This document shows positions 42,492-52,069 of a DNA stretch of 64,000 bases, piece by piece. The notes under the pieces were generated by a model. The model worked only from the letters and a program-made list of their open reading frames with translations. It was not told where the DNA came from and did not search any database. Origin of the DNA: Ferrithrix thermotolerans DSM 19514. GTDB lineage: Bacteria; Actinomycetota; Acidimicrobiia; Acidimicrobiales; CAIXPF01. How positions within the stretch are numbered: position 1 is the stretch's first letter; each line of letters starts with the position of its first letter. The stretch spans positions 1 to 64,000 of the forward strand of contig CAMDQT010000005.1 of NCBI GenBank assembly GCA_945906305.1, in the 5' to 3' direction. The position numbers and the translations under genes were made by a program.

Positions 42492-44267
42492 GTGAACCCT
42501 GCGGCTCCGTGGAAGCTGGTATTCGGCCTGCTACGCCACCAGCACGGCGCCGTTGCCGGCTATGGCGCCCTCCAAGGTGCCGCGACCGCGCTACCCCTGC
42601 TCGGCGCACTCATGCTGGCCCATTTCGTCAACCTGGTCGTGGCCGGAGCACCGGCGACCGAATTGGTCCCTTACGCCGCGGCGTACGCCATCCTCGGGGC
42701 TGGGACGGCCGCCATGACGATTGTGATTACCTGGCGAACCACGTCGCTGGCCTGGCGACTCACTGATGAGTTACGACGCGACCTCGCCCGTCATGTGCTC
42801 GAAGCCGACCTGGCCTTTCATCGAGATCGCACCCCTGGCGAACTCGTGACCCGAGTTGACGCCGACGTCACCGCGATGACCCAGTTCCTCAGCCGGGTCA
42901 TCGCCAGGGTGATTGCCATTGCGCTGCTCGGCATCGGTTCCCTCGCCGTGCTGGCCGCGCTCGAATGGCGGCTAGCGCCGCCCCTCGCCATCGGACTGGC
43001 GTTGGTGGCAACCGCCACCTGGACCCAGCGAAACAGCGCCATGAACGCGACCGTGCAGGAGCGCACCGCCGAGGCCGCCGTCATGAGTGTGGCCGAGCAG
43101 TACCTCGCCGGCGCAGAGGAAGTGGCGGCACTCGGTGCTGCCGCGCACGGGGTCGAGCGTCTATCGCGCCCTAGCCAGTCGCTGGTGGAAGCCACCGGAC
43201 GGCGAGTTCGGATCCAAATGCGGGTGCAGGGAAGCATCCGCCTCGCCGTCATCGTCGCCGAGGTCCTCATGCTGGCAGTCGGCGCCATGTTGCTCGCCGC
43301 TGGCAGCATCGATGTCGGCGCGGTCTTCCTCGGGTTTCGGTTCGTGATGGTCGTCCGACAGCCCCTCGAGGGCCTCACCTGGCGGCTTCAGGAGGCCCAG
43401 GGCGCTACCGGGGCGGCCCGCCGTATCCTCGACCTGCTCAACGAATGGCACGCGGTGCCCTCAGGGGCGCAGCTCTTGCCGCCTGGGCCCCTCGCGTTGG
43501 ACTTCGAGGACACCACGCTCGTCTACGACGATGAGGATGGCGCAGCAGCCGCCCTTGTCGGAGTCACCCTTCGCCTCCAAGCCGGCCGTACCGTCGGAGT
43601 GATCGGTCGAACCGGATCGGGCAAGACCTCTTTGGCTCGGCTGGTGTTGCGCCTCATCGCCCCCAATGGCGGCCACGTCCGCATCGGTGGGATCGAACTG
43701 CCAGAAATCGACGAGACCGATTTCCGACGGCGGGTGGTCGCGATCCCGCAAGAGGTGCAGCTATTCCCTGGCACGGTAAGGGACAATGTGACCCTCTTCC
43801 AGCCCTACGACGACACCGAAGTCGAAGCGGCGCTCCAGGCAGTCGGCCTCGGCGCATGGCTGACCAGCCAGCCCGACGGCCTCGCCACCCTGCTCGTCAG
43901 CGAGTATGGGGGGCGCAGTACAAACAGCGCTGGGGGGCTGTCGGCCGGCCAAGCCCAGCTGTTGGCCTTGGCTCGGGGGCTGTTGCGCCAACCCGACGTG
44001 GTCGTGCTCGACGAGGCCACCTCCCGGGTCGATCCAGCCACCGCGGCCGCCATCGCGGACGCCACCGCTCACCTGGTACGTGGACGCACGGCCATCATCA
44101 TTGCCCACCGGCTCGAAACGCTCGACGTGTGCGACGACATCGCGATGCTCGCCGAGGGTCGACTCGTCGAATTCGGGCCCCGCTTGGTGCTTGCCGCTAC
44201 CCCCTCCAGCCGCTACGCACAATTGCTCGCCACCACGGTTTCGAGGGGCAAAGGCGCGCTGGCATGA
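42492..44267 (+). CDS. ABC exporter half-transporter, catalytically competent subunit
   Basis: 591 residues: six-helix transmembrane domain (~1-300) then ATPase domain. Walker A GRTGSGKTS (~371-379), signature LSAGQ (~483), Walker B VVVLDEATS with catalytic Glu (~503-511), H-loop IIAHRLET (~535). It starts at GTG 42492. The stop overlaps the ATG of the next half-transporter (ATGA), so the two should form a heterodimer. Substrate unknown; lipid, peptide or drug export is typical. Confidence 0.92.
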   Translation: MNPAAPWKLVFGLLRHQHGAVAGYGALQGAATALPLLGALMLAHFVNLVVAGAPATELVPYAAAYAILGAGTAAMTIVITWRTTSLAWRLTDELRRDLARHVLEADLAFHRDRTPGELVTRVDADVTAMTQFLSRVIARVIAIALLGIGSLAVLAALEWRLAPPLAIGLALVATATWTQRNSAMNATVQERTAEAAVMSVAEQYLAGAEEVAALGAAAHGVERLSRPSQSLVEATGRRVRIQMRVQGSIRLAVIVAEVLMLAVGAMLLAAGSIDVGAVFLGFRFVMVVRQPLEGLTWRLQEAQGATGAARRILDLLNEWHAVPSGAQLLPPGPLALDFEDTTLVYDDEDGAAAALVGVTLRLQAGRTVGVIGRTGSGKTSLARLVLRLIAPNGGHVRIGGIELPEIDETDFRRRVVAIPQEVQLFPGTVRDNVTLFQPYDDTEVEAALQAVGLGAWLTSQPDGLATLLVSEYGGRSTNSAGGLSAGQAQLLALARGLLRQPDVVVLDEATSRVDPATAAAIADATAHLVRGRTAIIIAHRLETLDVCDDIAMLAEGRLVEFGPRLVLAATPSSRYAQLLATTVSRGKGALA

Positions 44268-45946
44268 AGCGCCTGGGTTCGCTACCCGAACTGCGCATGG
44301 CCCGAGTGGTCAACTTCAGAGGCCGCCAATATTGGAGCGGTACCGCAGCATGGATCGTCTATTTCATCATGCCGCTGCTACCAGGCTGGTTGATCGCCCA
44401 GCTGTTCGACCAACTCGAATCGGACCCTCAGGCCGCTCGTGAGCCACGCCTCTACCTACTCCTCGTCGCCCTGATCGTGAGCGAGACGATCATGGTGGTG
44501 TTTATCCGCTGGGGTCACACGCGATACATGGAAGGGCTGAACGCCGCGGTCAGTTCGCTGCGCGCCAACGCCCTCGCGGGGCAGTTGGCCAGCGGCGGCG
44601 AGGAAGCGGCCGAACGCCGATTCACCACCGGTGACGCCATGGCCAGGCTGCGCGATGACCCCCTCGACATGGTCAACCTGCTCGACAACTGGACAGACCT
44701 TTGCGGCTCGTTGATCTTCGGGGTCGGCGTGGCCTACGTGCTGGCCGGAATCGACCCCTGGGCCGCGGTAGCGGGCATTGTGCCGATGTTCTTGATCGGC
44801 GCGGCAAACACACGCCTTGGCCATCTCGCCCGGCGATACCGCCAACGCGCCAGGGCCACCACAAGCGCCACGAGCGAATTCCTCAACGCCGTGTTCGCCG
44901 CCTCGCTCACGGTGAAACTGGCGGGCGCCCAACGCCACGCGGTGCAACGTCTCGACGAACTCAACGCCGATCGGTCCTCGGCCATGGTGGCCGACCAGGT
45001 GTGGGAAGACAGCATCTGGTCCGTCAACGGCACCCTGACCGATGTCTCCGTTGGTGTGTCGCTCATGGTCGCGGCGCGCGGCAACCTCGCGGCGGGCGAA
45101 GTCACCCTTTTCGCCAGCTATCTGTTCAATTTGGTTTGGCTTCCCCAGCGGCTCGGTGGCCTCATCGTCGGCCGGCGGCGTTACGACGTGTCAGCAGGTC
45201 GGCTCGGCGAGCTGATGGCCTCACCGACACAGGACTTCGACCCGGTGGTTCAGCACCGGGCCATGCCGCTGCTCGGCGGACCACCGTGCGCGCCGCCGCC
45301 AAGCACTCCCAGGGTGGAGTTGCAACGCCTCGATGTGGTCTCGCTCAGCATCGCGGCGCGGGGCCTGCATGAGGTGACCTTTGGCATCGAGCGGGGCGAA
45401 TTGGTGGCGGTGACCGGACCGGTCGGTTCGGGAAAGACCTCGCTGTTGCGTGCGGTGGTCGGTCTGAGCGATATCGACCGCGGGCAGGTGTACTGGAACG
45501 GGCAACCGGTCCAGGGGCGGGAGGGGTTCTTTGCCCCCCCACACGGCGCCTACGTGGCCCAAGTGCCACACCTGTTCGCCGAGTCGCTGGCGGACAACCT
45601 GGCCCTCGGGCGAGCGTTCGACGAGGATGCCCTCATCGCCGCGCTCACCCTCGCCGCCTTCGACGAGGATCTCGCCGCAATGCCCCTTGGGCTACGGACC
45701 CTCATCGGAACCCGAGGCGTCCGGCTATCGGGTGGCCAGGCCCAGCGGGTGGCAGCCGCTCGGGCCTTCGTGCACCGCCCCGAACTGCTCGTGCTCGATG
45801 ACCTCACCAGCGCGCTCGATGTCGAGACCGAGATGGCGTTGTGGGACCGCCTCGCTGAGGCCGGGTACACGATTTTGACCGCCACCAATCGTCCGGCCAC
45901 CATCAGCCGAGCTAGCCAAGTGATCGTCCTGGACCTACTACGATAA
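44264..45946 (+). CDS. ABC exporter half-transporter, degenerate ATPase site
   Basis: 560 residues with the same layout as the partner: transmembrane domain then ATPase with Walker A GPVGSGKTS (~385), signature LSGGQAQRV (~487). The Walker B reads LLVLDDLTS, with Asp instead of the catalytic Glu, and the H-loop His is absent (ATNRPATIS). These losses are the hallmark of the non-hydrolysing site in heterodimeric ABC exporters. ATG 44264 overlaps the preceding stop. Confidence 0.9.
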   Translation: MKRLGSLPELRMARVVNFRGRQYWSGTAAWIVYFIMPLLPGWLIAQLFDQLESDPQAAREPRLYLLLVALIVSETIMVVFIRWGHTRYMEGLNAAVSSLRANALAGQLASGGEEAAERRFTTGDAMARLRDDPLDMVNLLDNWTDLCGSLIFGVGVAYVLAGIDPWAAVAGIVPMFLIGAANTRLGHLARRYRQRARATTSATSEFLNAVFAASLTVKLAGAQRHAVQRLDELNADRSSAMVADQVWEDSIWSVNGTLTDVSVGVSLMVAARGNLAAGEVTLFASYLFNLVWLPQRLGGLIVGRRRYDVSAGRLGELMASPTQDFDPVVQHRAMPLLGGPPCAPPPSTPRVELQRLDVVSLSIAARGLHEVTFGIERGELVAVTGPVGSGKTSLLRAVVGLSDIDRGQVYWNGQPVQGREGFFAPPHGAYVAQVPHLFAESLADNLALGRAFDEDALIAALTLAAFDEDLAAMPLGLRTLIGTRGVRLSGGQAQRVAAARAFVHRPELLVLDDLTSALDVETEMALWDRLAEAGYTILTATNRPATISRASQVIVLDLLR

Positions 45947-45953
45947 TGGCCCC

Positions 45954-47675
45954 GTGAACATCTTGGACCGAGTTCCGCTGCGGCGAAATCTGCGTGGCTA
46001 TCCCCGCCAAAAGGTGTTCAACGACTTCGGCGCCTCCCTGGTACTCACCACCTTGCTGATCCCTGCCGGGATGGCTTACGCGCAAGCCGCGGGCCTACCC
46101 GCGGTCACCGGTCTGTACGCCACCGTCACCGCGTTGGTGGTGTACTCCCTCGTCGGCCCATCGCGCATCTTGGTGTTCGGGCCGGACTCGTCGCTCGCCG
46201 CGCTCATCGCCGCCGCCGTGCTGCCCCTCGCGGGCGGTTCCGCCGACCGGGCGGTGATGCTGGCCGCGATACTGGCGCTCCTGTCCGGAGGCATGTGTCT
46301 CGCCGCGGGACTGGCCCGATTTGGCTTCCTGGCCGACCTCCTGTCCGCTCCGATACGGCAGGGATATATCAACGGGATCGCCGTCGCCATCACCATCCGC
46401 CAGTTGGCACCGCTGTTCGGGATGCAATCCGAATCGGGCACTGCCCTGGCCATGCTCGTGGCCACTCTGCGCCGAGTGTTCGACGGGCAGGTGAACCTTT
46501 GGGCCACAACCATCGGCGCCGTCGCTCTGGCCACCATCCTCTTCGTACGGCGTGTCGCCCCCAAGGTGCCGATCACCCTGCTCGTACTCGTCGCGCCCGC
46601 GCTTTTGGGATACTTCGTCGATCTCGGCGCCCACGGTGTGAGTCTGATAGGACGATTGCCGCGCGGACTGCCGATGGTGCACTGGGACCTTGTGGGCTGG
46701 AGCGATGTCTCCGCCCTCACGGTCGCCGCCGCCGGAGTGGCGTTCGTGGCCTTCGCTGACACCAGCGCACTGTCGCGCACTGTCGCCCTGCGCCGGAGGG
46801 AAACCGTGGACCCCAATCAGGAGCTTCGTGCCCTCGGCCTGGTGAACCTCGCCTGTGGAGTCACCGGAGGTTTCGCCGTATCTTCCAGTGCCAGCAGAAC
46901 CCCGGTGGCCGAGGCGGCGGGTTCGCGCAGCCAGTTGACCGGCCTGTTCGCCGCAGCTGCGGTGGCCCTAGCGCTCGGTGTCGGCCCTGGCCTGATGCGC
47001 AACATCCCCACCGCCGCCCTCGCCGCAGTGGTAATCGCGGCAGCGTCGGGAATGGCCGACATCAGACCGCTGCTGCACTGGGCCCAAACTCGCCGCAGCG
47101 AGTTCTGGCTTTCGGTCGGCACTTTCGGGGCCATCATCGTGCTCGGTATGGTGGAGGGGATTGCCATCGCTATCGGCGTGGCCATCCTTGACTTCATGCG
47201 CCGAGCGTGGCGGCCCCACACCACCGAACTGGTCCGGGTGGACGGTATCGACGGCTACCACGAGGCCGATCGACACCCCGAAGGCCAGCGGGTACCCGGC
47301 CTGCTGCTCTACCGATTCGACGGGCCACTGTTCTTCGCTAACGCCAACTATTTCCAAAATGACGTGCTGGCCCGCCTCGGGCCTGACATCGGCCAAGTTA
47401 CGGTTACCGCGGAGCCCATCACCGACCTCGATGTCACCGCGGCGGAGATGATCGAGAGCCTGCTCACCGAACTGCACCGCCGAGGGGTGGTCCTCACCTT
47501 CGCCGGGCTCAAGGGTCGAGTCCAAGACCAAGTGCGCGCCTTCGGCTTGGTCGATCGCGTCGGCGCTGACTGCTTCACCCCGACCGTGGGTGAAGCAGTG
47601 AGGGCGTATGTGCACGCCAACGGCGTCGATTGGCAGGACCGGGAAGATCGGACCGACACGGACCGACAGGGCTAA
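45954..47675 (+). CDS. SulP-family anion permease with C-terminal STAS domain
   Basis: 573 residues, about twelve to fourteen membrane segments and a cytoplasmic STAS domain (~440-560: GLLLYRFDGPLFFANANYFQ, DVTAAEMIESLLTELHRRG). The N-terminal LLIPAGMAYAQAAGLPAVTGLYATV is the SulP signature. It imports sulfate or bicarbonate, or exchanges anions. It starts at GTG 45954, 7 nt after the ABC pair, so it may be co-transcribed. Confidence 0.92.
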   Translation: MNILDRVPLRRNLRGYPRQKVFNDFGASLVLTTLLIPAGMAYAQAAGLPAVTGLYATVTALVVYSLVGPSRILVFGPDSSLAALIAAAVLPLAGGSADRAVMLAAILALLSGGMCLAAGLARFGFLADLLSAPIRQGYINGIAVAITIRQLAPLFGMQSESGTALAMLVATLRRVFDGQVNLWATTIGAVALATILFVRRVAPKVPITLLVLVAPALLGYFVDLGAHGVSLIGRLPRGLPMVHWDLVGWSDVSALTVAAAGVAFVAFADTSALSRTVALRRRETVDPNQELRALGLVNLACGVTGGFAVSSSASRTPVAEAAGSRSQLTGLFAAAAVALALGVGPGLMRNIPTAALAAVVIAAASGMADIRPLLHWAQTRRSEFWLSVGTFGAIIVLGMVEGIAIAIGVAILDFMRRAWRPHTTELVRVDGIDGYHEADRHPEGQRVPGLLLYRFDGPLFFANANYFQNDVLARLGPDIGQVTVTAEPITDLDVTAAEMIESLLTELHRRGVVLTFAGLKGRVQDQVRAFGLVDRVGADCFTPTVGEAVRAYVHANGVDWQDREDRTDTDRQG

Positions 47676-47709
47676 GCGCCCACAGGGCCCGAACTCGTCG
47701 GACCTTCGG

Positions 47710-49560
47710 TCACCAACCGGGACGCTTGGCTGGCCGGCCTTTACCGTTACTGCTCGCCTCGCTGTCGGACCGCTTCTTCTTGAACGGTGCTGGCCCACTA
47801 CGTCCGGCACCCGCTCCGCTGCCAACGGTGAAGTGTTCCCGCCGAACCGTGGCCCGCGCTCCCTTGATGGTCGTGCCACGCAGTGCGGCGATCACCTCGT
47901 CCGCTCGATCCGACGGAACCTCGACGAGGGTGAAACGATCGTTGATATCGATCGCTCCGACATCGGACCCGCGCAGACCGGCCTCCCCAGTAATTGCACC
48001 GACCACGTCCTTCGGCCGTAGCCCCACGTCATGGCCAGCGCCGACGAAGAGCTTGGTCATAGCCCCGGTGGTGACCCGCGGGCCACTTGCCACCCGGGGA
48101 CCCCGGTCCTCACGCTCGGCGCGCACCGCACGAACCCCGCGTTCGACGCGCTCGGCCCGCACCGCACGGTCGGGGGTTTCGTTCCGCCGACGTAGCAGGC
48201 GGTAGGAAAGGTCCTCGATGGCGTCCTCACTGAGACGATCGCCGTCCTTGGCCGCCGCCAACTGCAACGCCGCCATCGCCACCTTGGCCGCATCATGCTG
48301 ATCAAGAAGGGCGTCGAGACCCGAATCGCTGACCGTCACGTCCCCGGCATCGAGCAACGCCCGAACCTCGCCCACTAGGCGGGCTGTCTGGGCGACACGC
48401 AACTGCGCCACCGACGGCAGCGCCTCGATGGACACCTTGTTTCCGGTGACCCGCTCGATGAACTGCAACTGGTTGTGCTGACGCGGATCGAACAGCGAGA
48501 TCGCCACCCCGTCTCGCCCGGCACGACCGATGCGACCGATGCGGTGGGTGTAGATCTCCGGTGAGGACGGTAGTTCGGCATTGACGACGTGGCTGAGGAC
48601 ATCGACATCAAGGCCACGGGCCGCCACATCGGTGGCGATGAGCAACTCGGCGGTACCGGCACGAAGGCGGCCCATGACCCGATCCCGGGCCTCCTGGCCG
48701 AGCCCGCCGTGCAACGCCTCGGCGCGGTAACCGCGGCCGTTGAGTTGTTCGGTGAGGTCATCGACATCGGTTCGCGTCCGGCAGAACACCAACGTGGCGG
48801 TGGGCGACTCAAGTTCGAGGATGCGGGCCAGCGCCGCGGCACGGTCTGAGCGGCGCACCACGTACCCCTTCTGGGTCACCTTCGGCGCCTCACCCACCGC
48901 CAACGCCGCGTTGGCGATCTCGATGCGTACCGGGCTGCGTAGGTGCCGCCGGATCATGCCGTCGATACGGGGAGGCATGGTGGCAGAGAACAGCACGGTC
49001 TGGCGCTCGGCCGGGGTCTCCTCGAGGATGGCCTCGATGTCCTCGGCAAAGCCGCGTTCAAACATCTCGTCGGCCTCGTCGAGCACGACGGTACGCAGCC
49101 CTTGGAGGAGCAGCGAACCCCGCCGGAGGTGATCGAGGGCCCGGCCGGGGGTGGCCACGACGATGTCGACGCCGTCGTCGAGCGAACGCCACTGCTTCGC
49201 GATAGGGGCTCCGCCATACACCGCGAGCACCCGGGCTCGTAGCGGCTGTCCATAGCTCTGCAGAGCGTCGCACACCTGCAACGCCAGTTCGCGCGTTGGC
49301 ACTAAGACCAAGGCCACCGGTGCCTTGGGACGGGGGTTGTCGCCGAGCAACTGCAAGATCGGCAGGGCGAAGGCGGCGGTTTTGCCCGTCCCCGTCGCGG
49401 CCCGGCCGACGACGTCTTTACCCTCGAGCAGCACCGGGATGGCGGCATGTTGAATGGGGGTGGGCTCCTCGAACCCAAGCGCCGTTAGGGCGCGCTGCAA
49501 CTCCGGTCGCAAATCGAGATCGTCGAAGCTTCCAGGAGAGGCTGCAGTGGGTTCGAGCAT
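47710..49560 (-). CDS. deaD: DEAD-box ATP-dependent RNA helicase (DeaD/CsdA-like)
   Basis: 616 residues. Q-motif FDDLDLRPELQRALTALGF, motif I ATGTGKTAAF (~residues 54-63), DEAD in VLDEADEMFE (~160), SAT in LFSATMPP, HRIGRIGRAGR (motif VI). An RNA-binding C-terminal DbpA/CsdA-type domain follows (~515-585: KLFVGAGHDVGLRPKDVVGAI, FTLVEVP), then a basic Ser/Gly tail. It remodels RNA in ribosome assembly, cold adaptation and mRNA decay. Confidence 0.95.
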   Translation of the reverse strand: MLEPTAASPGSFDDLDLRPELQRALTALGFEEPTPIQHAAIPVLLEGKDVVGRAATGTGKTAAFALPILQLLGDNPRPKAPVALVLVPTRELALQVCDALQSYGQPLRARVLAVYGGAPIAKQWRSLDDGVDIVVATPGRALDHLRRGSLLLQGLRTVVLDEADEMFERGFAEDIEAILEETPAERQTVLFSATMPPRIDGMIRRHLRSPVRIEIANAALAVGEAPKVTQKGYVVRRSDRAAALARILELESPTATLVFCRTRTDVDDLTEQLNGRGYRAEALHGGLGQEARDRVMGRLRAGTAELLIATDVAARGLDVDVLSHVVNAELPSSPEIYTHRIGRIGRAGRDGVAISLFDPRQHNQLQFIERVTGNKVSIEALPSVAQLRVAQTARLVGEVRALLDAGDVTVSDSGLDALLDQHDAAKVAMAALQLAAAKDGDRLSEDAIEDLSYRLLRRRNETPDRAVRAERVERGVRAVRAEREDRGPRVASGPRVTTGAMTKLFVGAGHDVGLRPKDVVGAITGEAGLRGSDVGAIDINDRFTLVEVPSDRADEVIAALRGTTIKGARATVRREHFTVGSGAGAGRSGPAPFKKKRSDSEASSNGKGRPAKRPGW

Positions 49561-49658
49561 GTCACCAACATTTCAAGGGGGAAAGACAAAGACCCTCAAG
49601 TTTAGTCAGTTGCCGCGACGCTAACCGCATCGAGCCGAGCCTGCTCGGGCCGACCCGA

Positions 49659-50810
49659 TCAGTCGCCGGTACCGATGACCCCGTTGGCCTCGAGTTTGGC
49701 CAGTTCCTCCACCGAGAATCCCCAGTCCGCGAGGGCTTCGCGGCTGTGCTCGCCCCGAGCGGCGGGAGGTCCCTGCACCTGGCCCGGGGTGCGGCTGAAG
49801 CGAGGCGCGGGGCCGGGCTGAACAACCCCTTCGATCTCTACGAAGGTGCCGCGGGCCACGTTGTGGGGATGCTTGGGGGCCTCATCGAGGTTGAGTACCG
49901 GGGCGAAGCAGATGTCGGTGCCCTCCATGATGACGCACCATTCATCGCGGGTCTTGGCCTTGAACAACTCAACGAGGCGGGCCTTATGCTCGACCCAACG
50001 GTCGTTGTCCATACGGTCTGGTATGTCCTGAGCGGTCAGGCCCAGCTTTTCGAGCAACTCGTCGTGGAACTTGCCCTCGATGGACCCGATGGACACGTAG
50101 TTGCCGTCGGCACACTCGTAGGTACCATAGAAATGGGCACCGGTGTCCAGCACGTTGGTGCCGCGCTCGTTGGCCCAAGCGCCCGAACCGTGCAGCCCGT
50201 AAATCGCCGCCATCAGCGATGAGGCGCCGTCGACCATAGACACATCGACAACCTGACCCAGGCCGGACGAGCGGGCCTCAAGCAAGGCCGCGCAGACGCC
50301 GAACGCCAGGTAGAGGGCCCCACCGCCGAAATCGCCGACGAGGTTCAGTGGCGGAACCGGCGGCCCACCGGCGATGCCGATGGAATGCAACGCACCGGTC
50401 AATGCGATGTAGTTGATGTCATGGCCGGCGGCCTTGGCCATCGGGCCGTCCTGGCCCCAGCCCGTCATACGGCCGAATACCAATCGAGGGTTGCGGGCCA
50501 AGCACACGTCGGGGCCGAGTCCGAGTTTTTCCATGACCCCAGGCCGGAACCCTTCAATGAGGGCATCTGCGCTCTCTACGAGGCGAAGGACCGCCTCGAC
50601 ACCCTCGGGCGACTTGAGGTCGACCGCCACCGAACGACGACCGCGGTTGAGCACGTTGAACTGACGCTCGCGCTCCAAGCCGAGATCGACCGCCGCCAGG
50701 CGATCGACCCGGATGACCTCAGCGCCAAGATCGGACAACAGCATGGCGCACATCGGACCCGGCCCGATACCCGCCAACTCAACGACCTTGATCCCGGTGA
50801 GCGGCCCCAT
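49659..50810 (-). CDS. alpha-methylacyl-CoA racemase-like CoA-transferase (His and Asp present)
   Basis: 383 residues of the CaiB/BaiF family. It starts MGPLTGIKVVELAGIGPGP. The racemase pair is kept: His130 in AGHDINY and Asp160 in VGDFGGGALY, equivalent to the catalytic His/Asp of mycobacterial MCR. It probably epimerises 2-methylacyl-CoA in branched-chain or sterol side-chain degradation. ATG 50810 follows AAGGA. See the paralogue at 62212. Confidence 0.9.
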   Translation of the reverse strand: MGPLTGIKVVELAGIGPGPMCAMLLSDLGAEVIRVDRLAAVDLGLERERQFNVLNRGRRSVAVDLKSPEGVEAVLRLVESADALIEGFRPGVMEKLGLGPDVCLARNPRLVFGRMTGWGQDGPMAKAAGHDINYIALTGALHSIGIAGGPPVPPLNLVGDFGGGALYLAFGVCAALLEARSSGLGQVVDVSMVDGASSLMAAIYGLHGSGAWANERGTNVLDTGAHFYGTYECADGNYVSIGSIEGKFHDELLEKLGLTAQDIPDRMDNDRWVEHKARLVELFKAKTRDEWCVIMEGTDICFAPVLNLDEAPKHPHNVARGTFVEIEGVVQPGPAPRFSRTPGQVQGPPAARGEHSREALADWGFSVEELAKLEANGVIGTGD

Positions 50811-51014
50811 GAAGCGTCCTTCCTTGAAGGCTCGCGCCGCGACGCCGGAGCCTTCCCTCGTTGGTGCAAGATGCCTGCGGACCTTAGCCCTCCCACGGCC
50901 CGTCGCACTCGGCCGGACCCATGCTTGGTTCGCGGTAGGCCGAGGCCCGATGCTGGTCAGGGAGGGCATCACCGTGAACGCCCTCACCACGGCGGATCTG
51001 CAACAGTGACAGCC

Positions 51015-51986
51015 ATGCGCTACACGAAGTTGGGTTCCACCGGACTAGAGGTATCGGTCATCTGCCTCGGCTGCATGAGCTACGGCATCCCCGAACGGGG
51101 CGGACATCTGTGGAGCCTGCCCGAGGAAGAGACTCGGCCGTTCATCCAACGGGCGGTGGAGGCGGGCATCAACTTCTTCGACACCGCCAACGTGTACTCC
51201 GATGGCACCAGCGAGGAGATCGTGGGGCGGGCATTGCGTGACTTCGCGGCCCGTGACCAAATTGTTCTCGCCACCAAGGTCCACGGCCGCATGCACCGCG
51301 GGCCCAACGGCGCCGGACTATCCCGCAAGGCCATCATGAGCGAGATCGACGCCTCGCTGCGGCGGCTCGGCACCGATTACGTCGACCTCTACCAGATCCA
51401 CCGCTGGGACCCGACCACGCCCATCGAGGAGACCATGCAGGCCCTGCACGACGTGGTCAACGCAGGCAAGGCCCGTTACATCGGGGCCTCCTCGATGTGG
51501 GCGTGGCAGTTCGCCAAAGCCCAGTACGTGGCCGACGCCCACGGTTGGACCCGCTTCGTGTCCATGCAGAACCACTACAACCTGCTTTACCGCGAGGAGG
51601 AACGCGAGATGTTGCCGTTGTGCACCGACCTCGGCGTCGGCGTCATCCCGTGGAGCCCGCTGGCCCGGGGCCGTCTCACCCGCGATTGGGATTCCACGAC
51701 GGCGCGCAGCGAGACCGACGAATTCGGCCGGAGCCTCTACCGCTCCAGCGACCGCACCATCGTGGAACAGGTGGCCACCATCGCCGCGGACCGCGGCGTC
51801 GCCCGAGCTCAGGTCGGGCTGGCTTGGATGCTGTCCAAGCCGGTGATCACCGCGCCCATCGTCGGCGCCACCCGCATGGCGCACCTCGACGACGCCGTCG
51901 CCGCGGCCGACCTGCGTCTCACCACCGACGAGATCGCCCTGCTCGAAGAGCCCTACACCCCCCACGCCGTGGTCGGGTTCGTCTGA
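51015..51986 (+). CDS. aldo/keto reductase
   Basis: 323 residues of the AKR12/YajO-like group. Tetrad: Asp and Tyr in FDTANVYSDGTSE, Lys in LATKVHG, His in YQIHRWD; C-terminal cofactor segment APIVGATRMAHLDDA. It starts MRYTKLGSTGLEVS at ATG 51015, the family N-terminus; a much longer upstream open frame is antisense noise. Substrate unknown. It is divergent from the racemase gene. Confidence 0.92.
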   Translation: MRYTKLGSTGLEVSVICLGCMSYGIPERGGHLWSLPEEETRPFIQRAVEAGINFFDTANVYSDGTSEEIVGRALRDFAARDQIVLATKVHGRMHRGPNGAGLSRKAIMSEIDASLRRLGTDYVDLYQIHRWDPTTPIEETMQALHDVVNAGKARYIGASSMWAWQFAKAQYVADAHGWTRFVSMQNHYNLLYREEEREMLPLCTDLGVGVIPWSPLARGRLTRDWDSTTARSETDEFGRSLYRSSDRTIVEQVATIAADRGVARAQVGLAWMLSKPVITAPIVGATRMAHLDDAVAAADLRLTTDEIALLEEPYTPHAVVGFV

Positions 51987-52032
51987 CACGGCGCCGCCGT
52001 TGCCCACCCAACGCGGCCTGCGGCGAGTTGCC

Positions 52033-52038
52033 TAGGAT
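52033..52038 (+). promoter_or_regulatory. -10 element (TAGGAT) upstream of the phosphotransferase gene
   Basis: TAGGAT lies about 32 nt before ATG 52070. Unlike its neighbours this gene would have a short leader, which contains GCAGGGGG as ribosome site. Confidence 0.35.
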
Positions 52039-52069
52039 CGCCCGGTAGCGCTCATCGCAGGGGGTCGAC

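Noticed and set aside
43856-44263. N-terminal extension of the second ABC half-transporter
   Set aside because: It runs through the ATPase domain of the first subunit in another frame; ATG 44264 with ATGA overlap is the normal start.
50385-51014. 200-residue N-terminal extension of the aldo/keto reductase
   Set aside because: It is antisense to the AMACR gene and has no aldo/keto reductase sequence; the family N-terminus begins at 51015.
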